DNA of 11,152 bases, taken from assembly GCF_938029485.1 (NCBI RefSeq), contig NZ_CALHGC010000345.1:1-11152 (forward strand), given 5' to 3'. The notes under the pieces are model-generated. The model saw only the letters and a list, made by a program, of their open reading frames with translations, was not told where the DNA came from and made no database searches. The stretch is from an uncultured Treponema sp. (lineage in GTDB: Bacteria; Spirochaetota; Spirochaetia; Treponematales; Treponemataceae). Below are positions 1 to 6,453 of the stretch, piece after piece; within the stretch, counting starts at the first letter, position 1; every line of letters begins with the position of its first letter. A program made the translations under genes and the position numbers.

Positions 1-1060
1 TACCCACCAATCGGGATTTCCCGCCGGAAGACCGTATTCGCAAAAAATTAAGAAGCTTAAAAATGTTTCAAAAAAAAGCTACCGTGAGCATACCTTTGAC
101 TTGATTATGGAAACTCCGCTCGCGTATCTGCCGCGGACTTCAATGATCTATTCCGATATCAATTATATGCTGCTCACCTATATTATCGAAAAGATAACGG
201 GGATGGGACTTGCGGAATATGTTGCCGATAATTTTTACCGCCCGCTTGGGTTGGATAGAATTTGTTTTACACCGCTCCGGCAGGGTTTTACGCTTGATGA
301 GATTGCCGCCACGGAAATCAAAGCCAAGCCGCGTAGTCAAGCCGCTGCTGATGGTGTACAACCAACGGAATTGATACACGGGACTGTTCACGATTCGGAA
401 GCGTATACGGCAATGGAAGAGATTAGCGGACATGCCGGTTTATTCGCAAATGCGGAAAGTATTGCAGTGCTTGCTCAAGTAATGCTGAATAACGGCGGGT
501 ATGGTGTTAAGCGGCTTTTCGATCCTGCAGTCGCCGGGTATTTTACGGCACAGCAATCCCTTGTTTCAAGTATCGGGCTTGGCTGGCGGCGACAGGGTAT
601 GCAAGAATATACTTGGGCATTTTCTCCCTTTGCCTCTGCCGGAACCTTCGGGCATACCGGCTGGACGGGAACACTTACCGTTATCGATCCCGCCGAACAT
701 CTTATCATTATTTTATTAACCAATGCAAAAAATACCGTTCCGGCGCACAACACGCGCAACAGCCGATTCGAGGGCGATTACTATTTAGCAAAGCGGTACG
801 GGGCGATAACCGCGCTTATTTACGAAGCTTTTCGCCGGCCGACGCAAACGCAGCTGGATAGTATGCTCATCGAACTTGCCGAAAAAAAATATGAAATGCT
901 GCAACAAATTTCCGCTTTTGATAATCAAGGCTATATCAATGACCTTGCGGCTATTATGAAAATTGTTAAACAGTATGCTAAGAAATCTGCGCGTTTGCGT
1001 AAATTTCTCAAAACTAAAACTGCTGCACAGATTCTTAAAATTGTTGACGGCCGGTTATAG
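1..1060 (+). CDS. Serine beta-lactamase/esterase-fold protein, 5' end missing
   Basis: The reading frame is open from base 2, so the gene starts outside the window; a TTG at 101 is merely internal. The visible 352 residues begin THQSGFPAG, the loop that follows the SxxK nucleophile helix in class C beta-lactamase-like hydrolases; the SxxK motif itself is out of view. Next come YSDINYMLL (149-175), in the place of the Y-x-N motif, then the family-typical GTVHD and SGHAGLF, and HTG (653-661), the KTG equivalent before the last beta strand. The family includes D-Ala-D-Ala peptidases, esterases and beta-lactamases and usually acts on the cell envelope; substrate cannot be told. About 100 residues after the fold form a charged helical tail of unknown role. 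No signal peptide can be assessed. It ends in TAG and is followed by a terminator-like hairpin. Family call is firm, specific activity is not. Confidence 0.85.
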   Translation, partial: THQSGFPAGRPYSQKIKKLKNVSKKSYREHTFDLIMETPLAYLPRTSMIYSDINYMLLTYIIEKITGMGLAEYVADNFYRPLGLDRICFTPLRQGFTLDEIAATEIKAKPRSQAAADGVQPTELIHGTVHDSEAYTAMEEISGHAGLFANAESIAVLAQVMLNNGGYGVKRLFDPAVAGYFTAQQSLVSSIGLGWRRQGMQEYTWAFSPFASAGTFGHTGWTGTLTVIDPAEHLIIILLTNAKNTVPAHNTRNSRFEGDYYLAKRYGAITALIYEAFRRPTQTQLDSMLIELAEKKYEMLQQISAFDNQGYINDLAAIMKIVKQYAKKSARLRKFLKTKTAAQILKIVDGRL

Positions 1061-1082
1061 AAACGGGAGCGCTTGTATCGAG

Positions 1083-1116
1083 AGCAATCGCATCGGAAAT
1101 GTTTTAAGCGATTGCT
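1083..1116. repeat. 9-bp inverted repeat after the beta-lactamase-fold gene
   Basis: AGCAATCGC (1083-1091) and GCGATTGCT (1108-1116) are perfect reverse complements around a 16-nt loop. It lies 22 bases after the stop codon and has no T-run behind it, so it is more likely a 3'-end stabilising hairpin or an accessory to the next stem-loop than a terminator by itself. Confidence 0.5.
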
Positions 1117-1122
1117 TGCCTT

Positions 1123-1159
1123 TGTACGAAATTTTGTCAAAATTTTCGTACAGTTTTTT
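1123..1159 (+). terminator. Probable intrinsic terminator of the beta-lactamase-fold gene
   Basis: TGTACGAAATTTTG (1123-1136) faces CAAAATTTTCGTACA (1138-1152), a near-perfect palindrome with one extra T in the right arm. As RNA this gives a stem of roughly 12 pairs with one bulge. Six T residues (1154-1159) follow directly, the classic Rho-independent layout on the plus strand. The stem is AT-rich apart from the GTACG core, so strength is uncertain. Confidence 0.65.
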
Positions 1160-1169
1160 CACGAGAAGT

Positions 1170-1309
1170 GTAAACGCATCAGACAGAATAGATAAAAAGT
1201 GCAGAATAATGGAGATGGGGCGACCATTTGAACCGCGAAGTGGTTCAACTCTGGTTGAACCGTCTTCATTATTCTGCGGGCATATTCAAAAGGGATCTGA
1301 TGCGTTTAC
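1170..1309. repeat. Nested palindromic element between convergent genes
   Basis: The outer arms, GTAAACGCATCAGA (1170-1183) and TCTGATGCGTTTAC (1296-1309), are perfect 14-bp inverted repeats. Inside them GCAGAATAATG (1201-1211) pairs with CATTATTCTGC (1267-1277); in RNA this stem runs to 1215/1263 through one G-U pair. The core holds TTGAACC (1228-1234), GGTTCAAC (1242-1249) and GTTGAACC (1254-1261), so the central arm can pair left (7 bp, 7-nt loop) or right (8 bp, 4-nt loop) but not both. On the minus strand the middle stem is followed by ACTTTTTATC, so it could end transcription of the hydrolase gene whose stop lies 8 bases from the element. No coding potential or clear target-site duplication is visible. 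It could be a dispersed palindromic repeat, a MITE-like relic or a structured 3' UTR. Confidence 0.75.
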
Positions 1310-1316
1310 TTGACAT

Positions 1317-1973
1317 TTACACGTACGCGCCCTGATATTTTTTTTCAAATTCGATCGTTGTGTTGGAGCCGTGTCCCGGATACACTTGCGTATTTTCCGG
1401 TAGTTCATTAAAAAGCCGCTTGAGTGATTGATGCATCTGCATTTCATTGCCGCCAAGCAAATCGGTTCTGCCGCGGGAGCCGTAGAAAAGGGTATCCCCG
1501 CTAAAAAGGATACCTGCTTCTTTGTTCCATAGGCAAACCGACCCTTGCGTATGGCCCGGAGTATGCAGCACGGTAAAGCCGTTTACGCTGTCCCCTTCTT
1601 TATAAAAATCCGTCGGTTCCGGAAGCGGATTTTTTTCCAGCGGCTCAATTAATTTTTCGGCATGAAGCGGTCCAAAACTTTTAAAATGGGTTGCCGTACC
1701 GGCTGTTCCGAGGTATGCGGCATCATTTTCGTGAATCCACAAGCGGTAGTCGGGATACTTTCGCACTAAGGCCGGTAAGCCGCCGACATGATCAAAGTGT
1801 CCGTGCGTCAGCATAATTTCGAGGTGAGTAGGATTAAGTTCATATAGATATTGGGATAATTCGGGGTCAAATCCGCCCGGATCGATTATGGCGACACTTT
1901 CTTTGCTCAACGGGAATACCCATGTATTAACCATAAGGTAGCCGGTTTCAAACTTTTCTATTGAATATTCCAT
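1317..1973 (-). CDS. Single-domain MBL-fold hydrolase (glyoxalase II-like)
   Basis: A 218-aa soluble metallo-beta-lactamase-fold protein. The metal ligands are all present: THGHFDH (residues 56-62), His141 in HTPGHTQG, Asp160 in FSGDTLF and His201 in YPGHG, which is the two-metal set of the glyoxalase II group. At 218 residues it lacks the C-terminal helical glutathione-binding domain of classical GloB and resembles short GloC/YcbL-type members, which hydrolyse thioesters such as S-lactoylglutathione; the true substrate here is unknown. SGDTLFYGSRGRTDL is typical of that subgroup. The ATG start at 1973 has an AAAGGA ribosome site 7 bases upstream (1981-1986) and a good promoter at 2013-2041. 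No signal peptide. It stands alone, convergent with the beta-lactamase-fold gene. Confidence 0.9.
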   Translation of the reverse strand: MEYSIEKFETGYLMVNTWVFPLSKESVAIIDPGGFDPELSQYLYELNPTHLEIMLTHGHFDHVGGLPALVRKYPDYRLWIHENDAAYLGTAGTATHFKSFGPLHAEKLIEPLEKNPLPEPTDFYKEGDSVNGFTVLHTPGHTQGSVCLWNKEAGILFSGDTLFYGSRGRTDLLGGNEMQMHQSLKRLFNELPENTQVYPGHGSNTTIEFEKKYQGAYV

Positions 1974-2012
1974 GATAAAGTCCTTTTACAAGCTTTGAGG
2001 AGAGTTGAGAAT

Positions 2013-2041
2013 AGTATAGGCGATTTTATGGATTAAAACAA
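2013..2041 (-). promoter_or_regulatory. Sigma-70-type promoter for the MBL hydrolase
   Basis: On the minus strand, -35 TTGTTT (2041-2036) and -10 TATACT (2018-2013) are separated by exactly 17 bp. The predicted start of transcription, near 2006, gives a leader of about 30 nt containing the ribosome site. Calculated by eye only. Confidence 0.6.
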
Positions 2042-2106
2042 TCACAACAAGCAAACACATCCGACTGTGTTTGAAAATATATGGATGGCTTTTTTGTAGA
2101 AAGATT

Positions 2107-2164
2107 ACAAAGCCGATTATCAATTCATTATAAATAAAAATTAGAATCGATAAACCGGCTTTGT
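2107..2164 (-). terminator. Long hairpin after rpsU, possible terminator
   Basis: Sixteen bases past the rpsU stop, ACAAAGCCG (2107-2115) and CGGCTTTGT (2156-2164) are perfect inverted repeats. Pairing continues inward (to 2126/2144) through G-U pairs and one bulge, giving about 20 base pairs around a 17-nt AT-rich loop. On the minus strand it is followed by AATCTTTCT, which is only moderately T-rich, so a terminator or mRNA-stabilising role is plausible. The distal arm can pair instead with 2087-2098; see findings. Confidence 0.5.
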
Positions 2165-2180
2165 TGATGATTGTTAAAAA

Positions 2181-2390
2181 TTAGTATGATTTTGAATCAT
2201 ATGACTTGCGGTTTTTTTTCATTAACTTGCGCTGAAGAGCTTTCTTCTTTCTATTTAAAATAGTAGACGGCTTTTCATAATATTCACGCTTTTTCCACTC
2301 GCGGATAATCCCTTCTTTTTCAACTTGGCGCTTAAAGCGCTTAATCGCTTTTTCAAGGTTTTCGGAATCATCGATAACGATACTTGCCAC
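2181..2390 (-). CDS. rpsU: 30S ribosomal protein S21
   Basis: A 69-aa, strongly basic protein matching bS21 along its whole length: an N-terminal VxDxENLEKAIKRFKRQVEKEG helix region, then REYYEKPS (residues 35-42) and a Lys/Arg-rich tail (KKKALQRKLMKKNRK). bS21 is a late-assembling small-subunit protein that sits near the 3' end of 16S rRNA and aids initiation. The start is GTG at 2390; the reading MASIVIDD begins there and a full Shine-Dalgarno lies 8 bases before it. It has its own promoter (2436-2464), and none of the frequent partners (dnaG, rpoD, yqeY) adjoin it. It is monocistronic as far as can be seen, with a long hairpin behind it. Confidence 0.96.
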   Translation of the reverse strand: MASIVIDDSENLEKAIKRFKRQVEKEGIIREWKKREYYEKPSTILNRKKKALQRKLMKKNRKSYDSKSY

Positions 2391-2398
2391 TTACAGAA

Positions 2399-2406
2399 TC
2401 ACCTCC
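2399..2406 (-). promoter_or_regulatory. Full-consensus Shine-Dalgarno that fixes the rpsU GTG start
   Basis: The minus strand reads GGAGGTGA (2406-2399), fully complementary to the 16S anti-Shine-Dalgarno tail, with an 8-nt spacer to GTG at 2390. It settles the non-ATG start of rpsU. It is the strongest ribosome site in the window. Confidence 0.85.
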
Positions 2407-2435
2407 AATGGATTATATCCTTAGTATCTTGTTGT

Positions 2436-2464
2436 ACGATAACGATTTTATATGCTTCTGTCAA
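2436..2464 (-). promoter_or_regulatory. Sigma-70 promoter for rpsU
   Basis: On the minus strand, a perfect -35 TTGACA (2464-2459) is followed after 17 bp by TATCGT (2441-2436), a four-of-six -10. Transcription would start near 2429, leaving a leader of about 40 nt before the GTG. A closer TATAAT at 2417-2412 would start transcripts inside the Shine-Dalgarno and is unlikely. Confidence 0.6.
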
Positions 2465-2522
2465 GCAGGCGGTTTTGACGGAGAACGGTTTTGATACCGT
2501 GAGTATTTTCAAAAATTCGTGC

Positions 2523-2551
2523 TTGACTTCTACAGTAGATCAATATACACT
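2523..2551 (+). promoter_or_regulatory. Candidate promoter for the chemoreceptor gene
   Basis: TTGACT (2523-2528), a 17-bp spacer and TACACT (2546-2551) form a fair sigma-70-like promoter reading toward the chemoreceptor, divergent from the rpsU promoter about 60 bp away. I found no convincing sigma-28 (FliA) type site nearer the gene. If it is used, the leader is about 210 nt. Confidence 0.45.
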
Positions 2552-2558
2552 GAAAGTA

Positions 2559-2769
2559 TACCGATCCTATCGGTAGCGGCTCAATAAATAATGGATAAAT
2601 TTTATGGAGCTGTACATTTCAAAAACAAGGCTCTTCTAAAGACACCTGTCTTTTAGATATGTCCGCTTGAGTTTATTGCAAATAGTCATAGTACAAATCG
2701 GCAGAAAAAAAGTTTCACAGAGAGAATACCATCCGGGCAGGGAAACCGGAGAATATTAGGAGAGATACT
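2559..2769 (+). other. Long hairpin-bearing leader before the chemoreceptor
   Basis: This stretch has no supportable gene. It contains TACCGAT (2559-2565) against ATCGGTA (2569-2575), a 7-bp stem with a CCT loop right at the predicted transcript start; TCTAAAGAC (2635-2643) against GTCTTTTAGA (2648-2657), 9 bp with one bulge; and a weak 5-bp stem TCCGG/CCGGA (about 2732-2750) just before the ribosome site. The Shine-Dalgarno AGGAGAG is at 2758-2764, five bases before ATG 2770. A 21-codon ORF (2591-2656) lacks a ribosome site. Whether the hairpins regulate anything is unknown. Confidence 0.45.
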
Positions 2770-4857
2770 ATGTCCATACGCTCTAAACTTACGCTTTTTA
2801 TGATCATCACCGTACTTGTTACAGCTTCGCTCAGCCTTACCTTTATGGTCTTATCGGTTCGCAGAAAATTCGAGCAGCGTTTTTATGAAGACAGCAAAGC
2901 AATGCTTGATTCGGCGGCAATCAATTTAGAAGTCGCTTTTACCAGAGGCTTTGCTGCTGCGCAGAATTGGTCGGAAAATTATAATCTGATCAGCTGGGTT
3001 GAACAGGGACAGCCGGAAGGAAATCTGAAAAGCGATGTGATGCGGGATTTTCAGAAACTTGCTGCAAAAGAAAATATTATTTCGGTCTTTATTGCCGGTG
3101 CACAGACACAAACCAATTATATGTCGGATGCAAATAGAGTAATACAAGTAGGAAAATTGGATTCCGGAAATACTTCGGATGCTTGGTTTTATACGACTTT
3201 ACAATTAAAAGATCCTATTACCTTTTTTATCAATAAAAATAAAGAGACCGGGCTAACCGGCTTATGGATTAATGCGCAGGTTTTCGATGCGCAAAAACAA
3301 ATTATCGGTGTTGCCGGCGTCGGACTGAGCTTGGACACTTCTATAAAGAGTTTAAAGCAGGCGGTACCGAGCGATCATTCAACGCTTTATTTGGTCGACT
3401 CTAATGAAAATATTGTAATTTCATCAAATGACGACGTGTTCGGTAAGCATTTACAGGATTATATTCCTGCCGAAGCGCAACCGGTGCAGGGATTTCCCCA
3501 TCTTGGTTCGTGGCATGAAAATCAGTTTGGAAAAATGATTTATGCAAAAAAGCCTGCATCTACGGATTTCCCTTATACCATTGTGTTGACAGCGCCGGTT
3601 AAGGACTTCTTGCCGTCCGTTTTTAGTATAGCGCTGGATTCTACAGTCGCAATAATTATCATGCTGCTTTTGGTGTCGCTGCTGATTGCGCTGAATGCGC
3701 GGAGCACTTCAAAACGGATTATCGGCCTTGGAACCGTGTTAGGTTCGCTTGCTCGAGGGGATTTTACCGTAATGGCCGATATGTGTAAGGATGAAATAGG
3801 GCAAATCGGTAATTATTTGAATAATACGACGGACACTATGCGGGAATTATTCATGCAAGTGAAAGAGGAATCAAATAATATGACGACAATCGGCGAGAGT
3901 CTTTTCTTGGAAATGCAGAAATCGGGAGATGCGATTACACAGATTGCCGATGAAATAGATAGTCTCCATCTTGCAACAGATGATCAAGCTCACAGTGTTT
4001 CCGAAACTTCAAGCGCCATTGCGCAGATTATCGAATCGATACGGGAATTAAACACCTCGATTGAAGGGCAGTCTGCCGATGTTAGTAATGTTTCCTCTGC
4101 GGTAGAGCAGATGGTTGCAAATATCCAAGCGGTTGCTACGAGTGTGCAAAAAGCAAACGCTGCGCTTCAGTCGCTTTCGTCGGCAACAAACGACGGTAAA
4201 AATACCCTTATTGAAACAAATACTATTTCACAACAGATTGCAGAACAATCGGGAGGTTTGCTTGAAGCTTCAACTGTTATTGAGAATATAGCGGCACAAA
4301 CGAACCTACTGGCAATGAATGCTGCCATCGAAGCAGCTCATGCAGGAGAGGCGGGCAGGGGATTCGCCGTTGTTGCCGGAGAAATACGGAAGCTTGCAGA
4401 GGAATCGAGTGCGCAAGGGAAAACAATCAGCGGAACTTTGAAGATGATAACCGCTGAAATAGATCAGCTGGTAAAGGCGGCTTCATTGGCCGTAGAAAAA
4501 TTTACCGTTATTTCTCAGCATACCGATGCAGTGCAAAACTCCGCTTCTATGGTTGCGTTTTCGATGACGGAGCAATCAAAAGCCGGTAAGGAAGTCCTTT
4601 CGTCCATGCAGGATATCAATGCGGTAACACAGTCCGTTCAGCAAGGCTCTGCTGAAATATCCGGAGGAAGCGAAAAAGTTATGGATGAGGTTCGAAACTT
4701 AGATAAGGTTACTCATACTCTTCAAAGCCGCATGGAAGAAATCGCTTCGAATTTTATGCAGATTAATAATTCGATATATGAAGTAAAGTCGTTTACGGAA
4801 AGAAATAAAGAGAGTATCAACCGGTTGGTCGGTGAAGTCGAGAAATTCAAAGTGTAG
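2770..4857 (+). CDS. Methyl-accepting chemotaxis protein with dCache-like sensor
   Basis: A 695-aa transmembrane chemoreceptor that would pass ligand signals to CheA/CheW and so to the flagella. In order: first membrane helix (residues about 8-30), a periplasmic double-Cache-like sensor of some 250 residues (with SDAWFYTTL at 136-144 and GVAGVGLSLD at 190-199), second membrane helix (291-310), HAMP linker (about 311-365) and a long coiled-coil signalling domain. The kinase-control tip is near-canonical: QTNLLAMNAAIEAAHAGEAG at 510-529, then GRGFAVVAGEIRKLAEESS. The C-terminus ends EKFKV, with no NWETF-type CheR tether. The Arg expected two residues before the sensor Trp in the amino-acid-binding dCache subclass is Asp (137), so a plain amino-acid ligand is not supported. 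The ATG follows AGGAGAG. No chemotaxis gene adjoins it, so it is an orphan receptor. Confidence 0.95.
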   Translation: MSIRSKLTLFMIITVLVTASLSLTFMVLSVRRKFEQRFYEDSKAMLDSAAINLEVAFTRGFAAAQNWSENYNLISWVEQGQPEGNLKSDVMRDFQKLAAKENIISVFIAGAQTQTNYMSDANRVIQVGKLDSGNTSDAWFYTTLQLKDPITFFINKNKETGLTGLWINAQVFDAQKQIIGVAGVGLSLDTSIKSLKQAVPSDHSTLYLVDSNENIVISSNDDVFGKHLQDYIPAEAQPVQGFPHLGSWHENQFGKMIYAKKPASTDFPYTIVLTAPVKDFLPSVFSIALDSTVAIIIMLLLVSLLIALNARSTSKRIIGLGTVLGSLARGDFTVMADMCKDEIGQIGNYLNNTTDTMRELFMQVKEESNNMTTIGESLFLEMQKSGDAITQIADEIDSLHLATDDQAHSVSETSSAIAQIIESIRELNTSIEGQSADVSNVSSAVEQMVANIQAVATSVQKANAALQSLSSATNDGKNTLIETNTISQQIAEQSGGLLEASTVIENIAAQTNLLAMNAAIEAAHAGEAGRGFAVVAGEIRKLAEESSAQGKTISGTLKMITAEIDQLVKAASLAVEKFTVISQHTDAVQNSASMVAFSMTEQSKAGKEVLSSMQDINAVTQSVQQGSAEISGGSEKVMDEVRNLDKVTHTLQSRMEEIASNFMQINNSIYEVKSFTERNKESINRLVGEVEKFKV

Positions 4858-4864
4858 ATACCGC

Positions 4865-5740
4865 TCATAAATTTGCGTTCCGGTTGTGCATAATCTCCAG
4901 TTCTTCCATAACGAGATCGACAACGGCCTGTTTTTTGTCATCCCCTTCATGGCAGCGTTGTTTGGCTCGTTCGCGGAATTCGGTACAGTCGATAACGGGA
5001 CTGATCTCTATTACCACTTTGTCTTGGCAGACAATATCGCCCAGCATATTGGACGGATCATCAGAGATACGTAAACAGTTGCCGTTAATGGATACCAGCA
5101 GCATTACGTCGGAAGTTCGGATGTATGAGTCGATTTCGCGGACACCCCGTTTTGTTTCGGGTTTTCCCGGGCGGTAGCGGGTACCGGCCGGATACACGAT
5201 AACGGCTTTTCCTTCTTTTCGTACTTCTTCCAATGTCCGCATCGAGGCAATATTGATACTGCGGCTCCGTTTTTTCTCTTCTTCCAGTTGTACGGGATCG
5301 GTAATACCGGCAAGTGTTCTGCTTGGATAAATGACAATACGCTCATAACCTTCGGTAAGAGCTGCTATCAGCGGGTCTTCTTCGGTGAGCTTCATCCCGG
5401 CCATTGCGATAGAGCGATGGGCAAGCTCTACTCCAGCCGCTCCTGTTTGTTCCATTAAATACAGAAAAATCGGTAAATCAAGATTGCTGTAATGCTCGGA
5501 AAGGATAATCCCCTTCTTTCCGGCTTTAATTGCTTGTAAAAATTCGGCGATGTGTTCTTCAGGGTAGAGTTTTGACCCTTCCAACAAAAGTTTTTGCACA
5601 ACGGATTCTAATATCGTACGAATCTGAGGATTTTCCAGTTTGTGTACATTTTCTTCAGTGATAACATTATCCTTACTTGCATATTGCTCAAATAACGGCC
5701 TTAAGTTTTCAAGCATATTTTTTAGTACAAAACCATCCAT
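4865..5740 (-). CDS. HxxxxD acyltransferase (PlsC/PlsB-like)
   Basis: A 291-aa protein of the glycerolipid acyltransferase superfamily, which moves acyl chains onto glycerol-phosphate or lysophosphatidate at the inner membrane. Motif I is HYSNLD (residues 83-88: His83 and Asp88, the catalytic pair). VYPAGTRYR (182-190) matches the substrate-binding PEGTRS motif but has Ala185 for the usual Glu. No membrane helix is evident, so it would be peripheral. A helical N-terminal stretch of about 75 residues precedes the motif, longer than in minimal PlsC. I chose ATG 5740 because GGGGG lies 6 bases upstream; an in-frame ATG at 5800 would overlap the HAD gene by 38 bp and has no good ribosome site. 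Last gene of the cluster, 22 nt after the HAD gene, with its stop 7 bp from that of the chemoreceptor. Exact acceptor unknown. Confidence 0.85.
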   Translation of the reverse strand: MDGFVLKNMLENLRPLFEQYASKDNVITEENVHKLENPQIRTILESVVQKLLLEGSKLYPEEHIAEFLQAIKAGKKGIILSEHYSNLDLPIFLYLMEQTGAAGVELAHRSIAMAGMKLTEEDPLIAALTEGYERIVIYPSRTLAGITDPVQLEEEKKRSRSINIASMRTLEEVRKEGKAVIVYPAGTRYRPGKPETKRGVREIDSYIRTSDVMLLVSINGNCLRISDDPSNMLGDIVCQDKVVIEISPVIDCTEFRERAKQRCHEGDDKKQAVVDLVMEELEIMHNRNANL

Positions 5741-5762
5741 TTTTTTCCCCCTGAAGATTATT

Positions 5763-6416
5763 CTATACGGAAAGACGTTCCAACAGCGGCGGTAGTTCAT
5801 AAATTGATTTGATTGAGGGAATACCGGACGCTTTGGTAAAGTCCGTACATCGTTCCCTTTCGTCGATTAGTATGCTCCGACCGCCAATTTTGACAAACCC
5901 CTGAACGTATGCGGGGCAATCATCTAAAAACAATGTTTCCTCAACCGTTTTATGCACAGCGGCAAGCGGCTTGGTAAAAGCTTCCGGCTGCGGTTTCCCC
6001 TTTCCTTGGTTATAGGAAATGTCGAAAACGCCGAGAAATAAATCACTGATATTAAAGAAGTTTAAAACTCGTTCGGCGTGTGCCATCGGTGCATTGGTTA
6101 AAACCGTCATCGGTAATTGTAATGAAAGCAAAAAAGCCCGTAAATTCGGATCCGGCTGTAATTCGGAAATTTCCGAAGCGGGATGCACAGCCTTAAAATA
6201 AGTGTCTCTGTCGTTAAAATGATATTCACATTCAAGCCATTCGAGCGTTGTACCGTAATTGTTCCGCCGTGCGCGTTGCAGTTTTACAGCCTCTTCCAAC
6301 GGAACCGATAAGAAATCGGCAATAAATTGAAACATCCGTTCGGATATTCTCCGTTCCATCAGATTCGATGCAGAATAGAGCGTATTATCAATATCAAAAA
6401 GTAAATGACCTATCAT
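5763..6416 (-). CDS. HAD hydrolase, pyrimidine 5'-nucleotidase-like
   Basis: A 217-aa haloacid dehalogenase-superfamily phosphatase. Motif I is FDIDNTLYS (Asp8 nucleophile, Asp10 acid/base), motif II TNAP (Thr107), motif III Lys141 in GKGKPQPEAF, motif IV FLDDCPAYVQG (Asp165/Asp166); all catalytic residues are present. The DIDNTLY signature and small helical cap (about 16-85) match the SDT1/pyrimidine 5'-nucleotidase branch of subfamily IA, which removes phosphate from UMP/CMP-like or related small substrates. The start at ATG 6416 places motif I normally; a TTG at 6437 would add seven residues without a ribosome site. No strong Shine-Dalgarno precedes ATG. A promoter at 6426-6453 may give an almost leaderless mRNA. 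It sits 24 nt after the secreted-protein gene. Substrate unproven. Confidence 0.88.
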   Translation of the reverse strand: MIGHLLFDIDNTLYSASNLMERRISERMFQFIADFLSVPLEEAVKLQRARRNNYGTTLEWLECEYHFNDRDTYFKAVHPASEISELQPDPNLRAFLLSLQLPMTVLTNAPMAHAERVLNFFNISDLFLGVFDISYNQGKGKPQPEAFTKPLAAVHKTVEETLFLDDCPAYVQGFVKIGGRSILIDERERCTDFTKASGIPSIKSIYELPPLLERLSV

Positions 6417-6425
6417 CTCTGTTGC

Positions 6426-6453
6426 AGTATAGCACAAAAACTAAAAAAGTCCA
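6426..6453 (-). promoter_or_regulatory. Internal promoter with extended -10 before the HAD gene
   Basis: On the minus strand TGGACT (6453-6448), a 16-bp spacer and TATACT (6431-6426) with an upstream TGC form an extended -10 promoter. Only 9 bases lie between the -10 and ATG 6416, so the transcript would have a leader of 0-3 nt. The -35 lies inside the last codons of the upstream gene, so the HAD and acyltransferase genes could be expressed apart from the rest of the cluster. Confidence 0.45.

Noticed and set aside
963..1313. 116-aa plus-strand open frame
   Set aside because: It overlaps the end of the beta-lactamase-fold gene in another frame and then runs through the palindromic element; no ribosome site or protein-like pattern.
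1164..1321. CRISPR or tRNA-like interpretation of the nested repeats
   Set aside because: No regular direct repeats with spacers, no cas genes, and no cloverleaf or CCA-type end; the structure is palindromic.
1164..1321. Insertion-sequence interpretation of the nested palindrome
   Set aside because: No transposase remnant and no convincing target-site duplication at the ends.
2412..2417. Perfect TATAAT on the minus strand upstream of rpsU
   Set aside because: Transcription from it would begin inside the Shine-Dalgarno; the TTGACA-N17-TATCGT pair upstream is better placed.
2591..2656. 21-codon ORF (MDKFYGAVHF...) in the chemoreceptor leader
   Set aside because: No Shine-Dalgarno, and its stop falls in a hairpin arm by chance; too short to support without conservation data.
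5741..5800. Longer N-terminus for the acyltransferase (ATG at 5800)
   Set aside because: It would overlap the HAD gene and lacks a ribosome site, whereas ATG 5740 has GGGGG 6 bases upstream.
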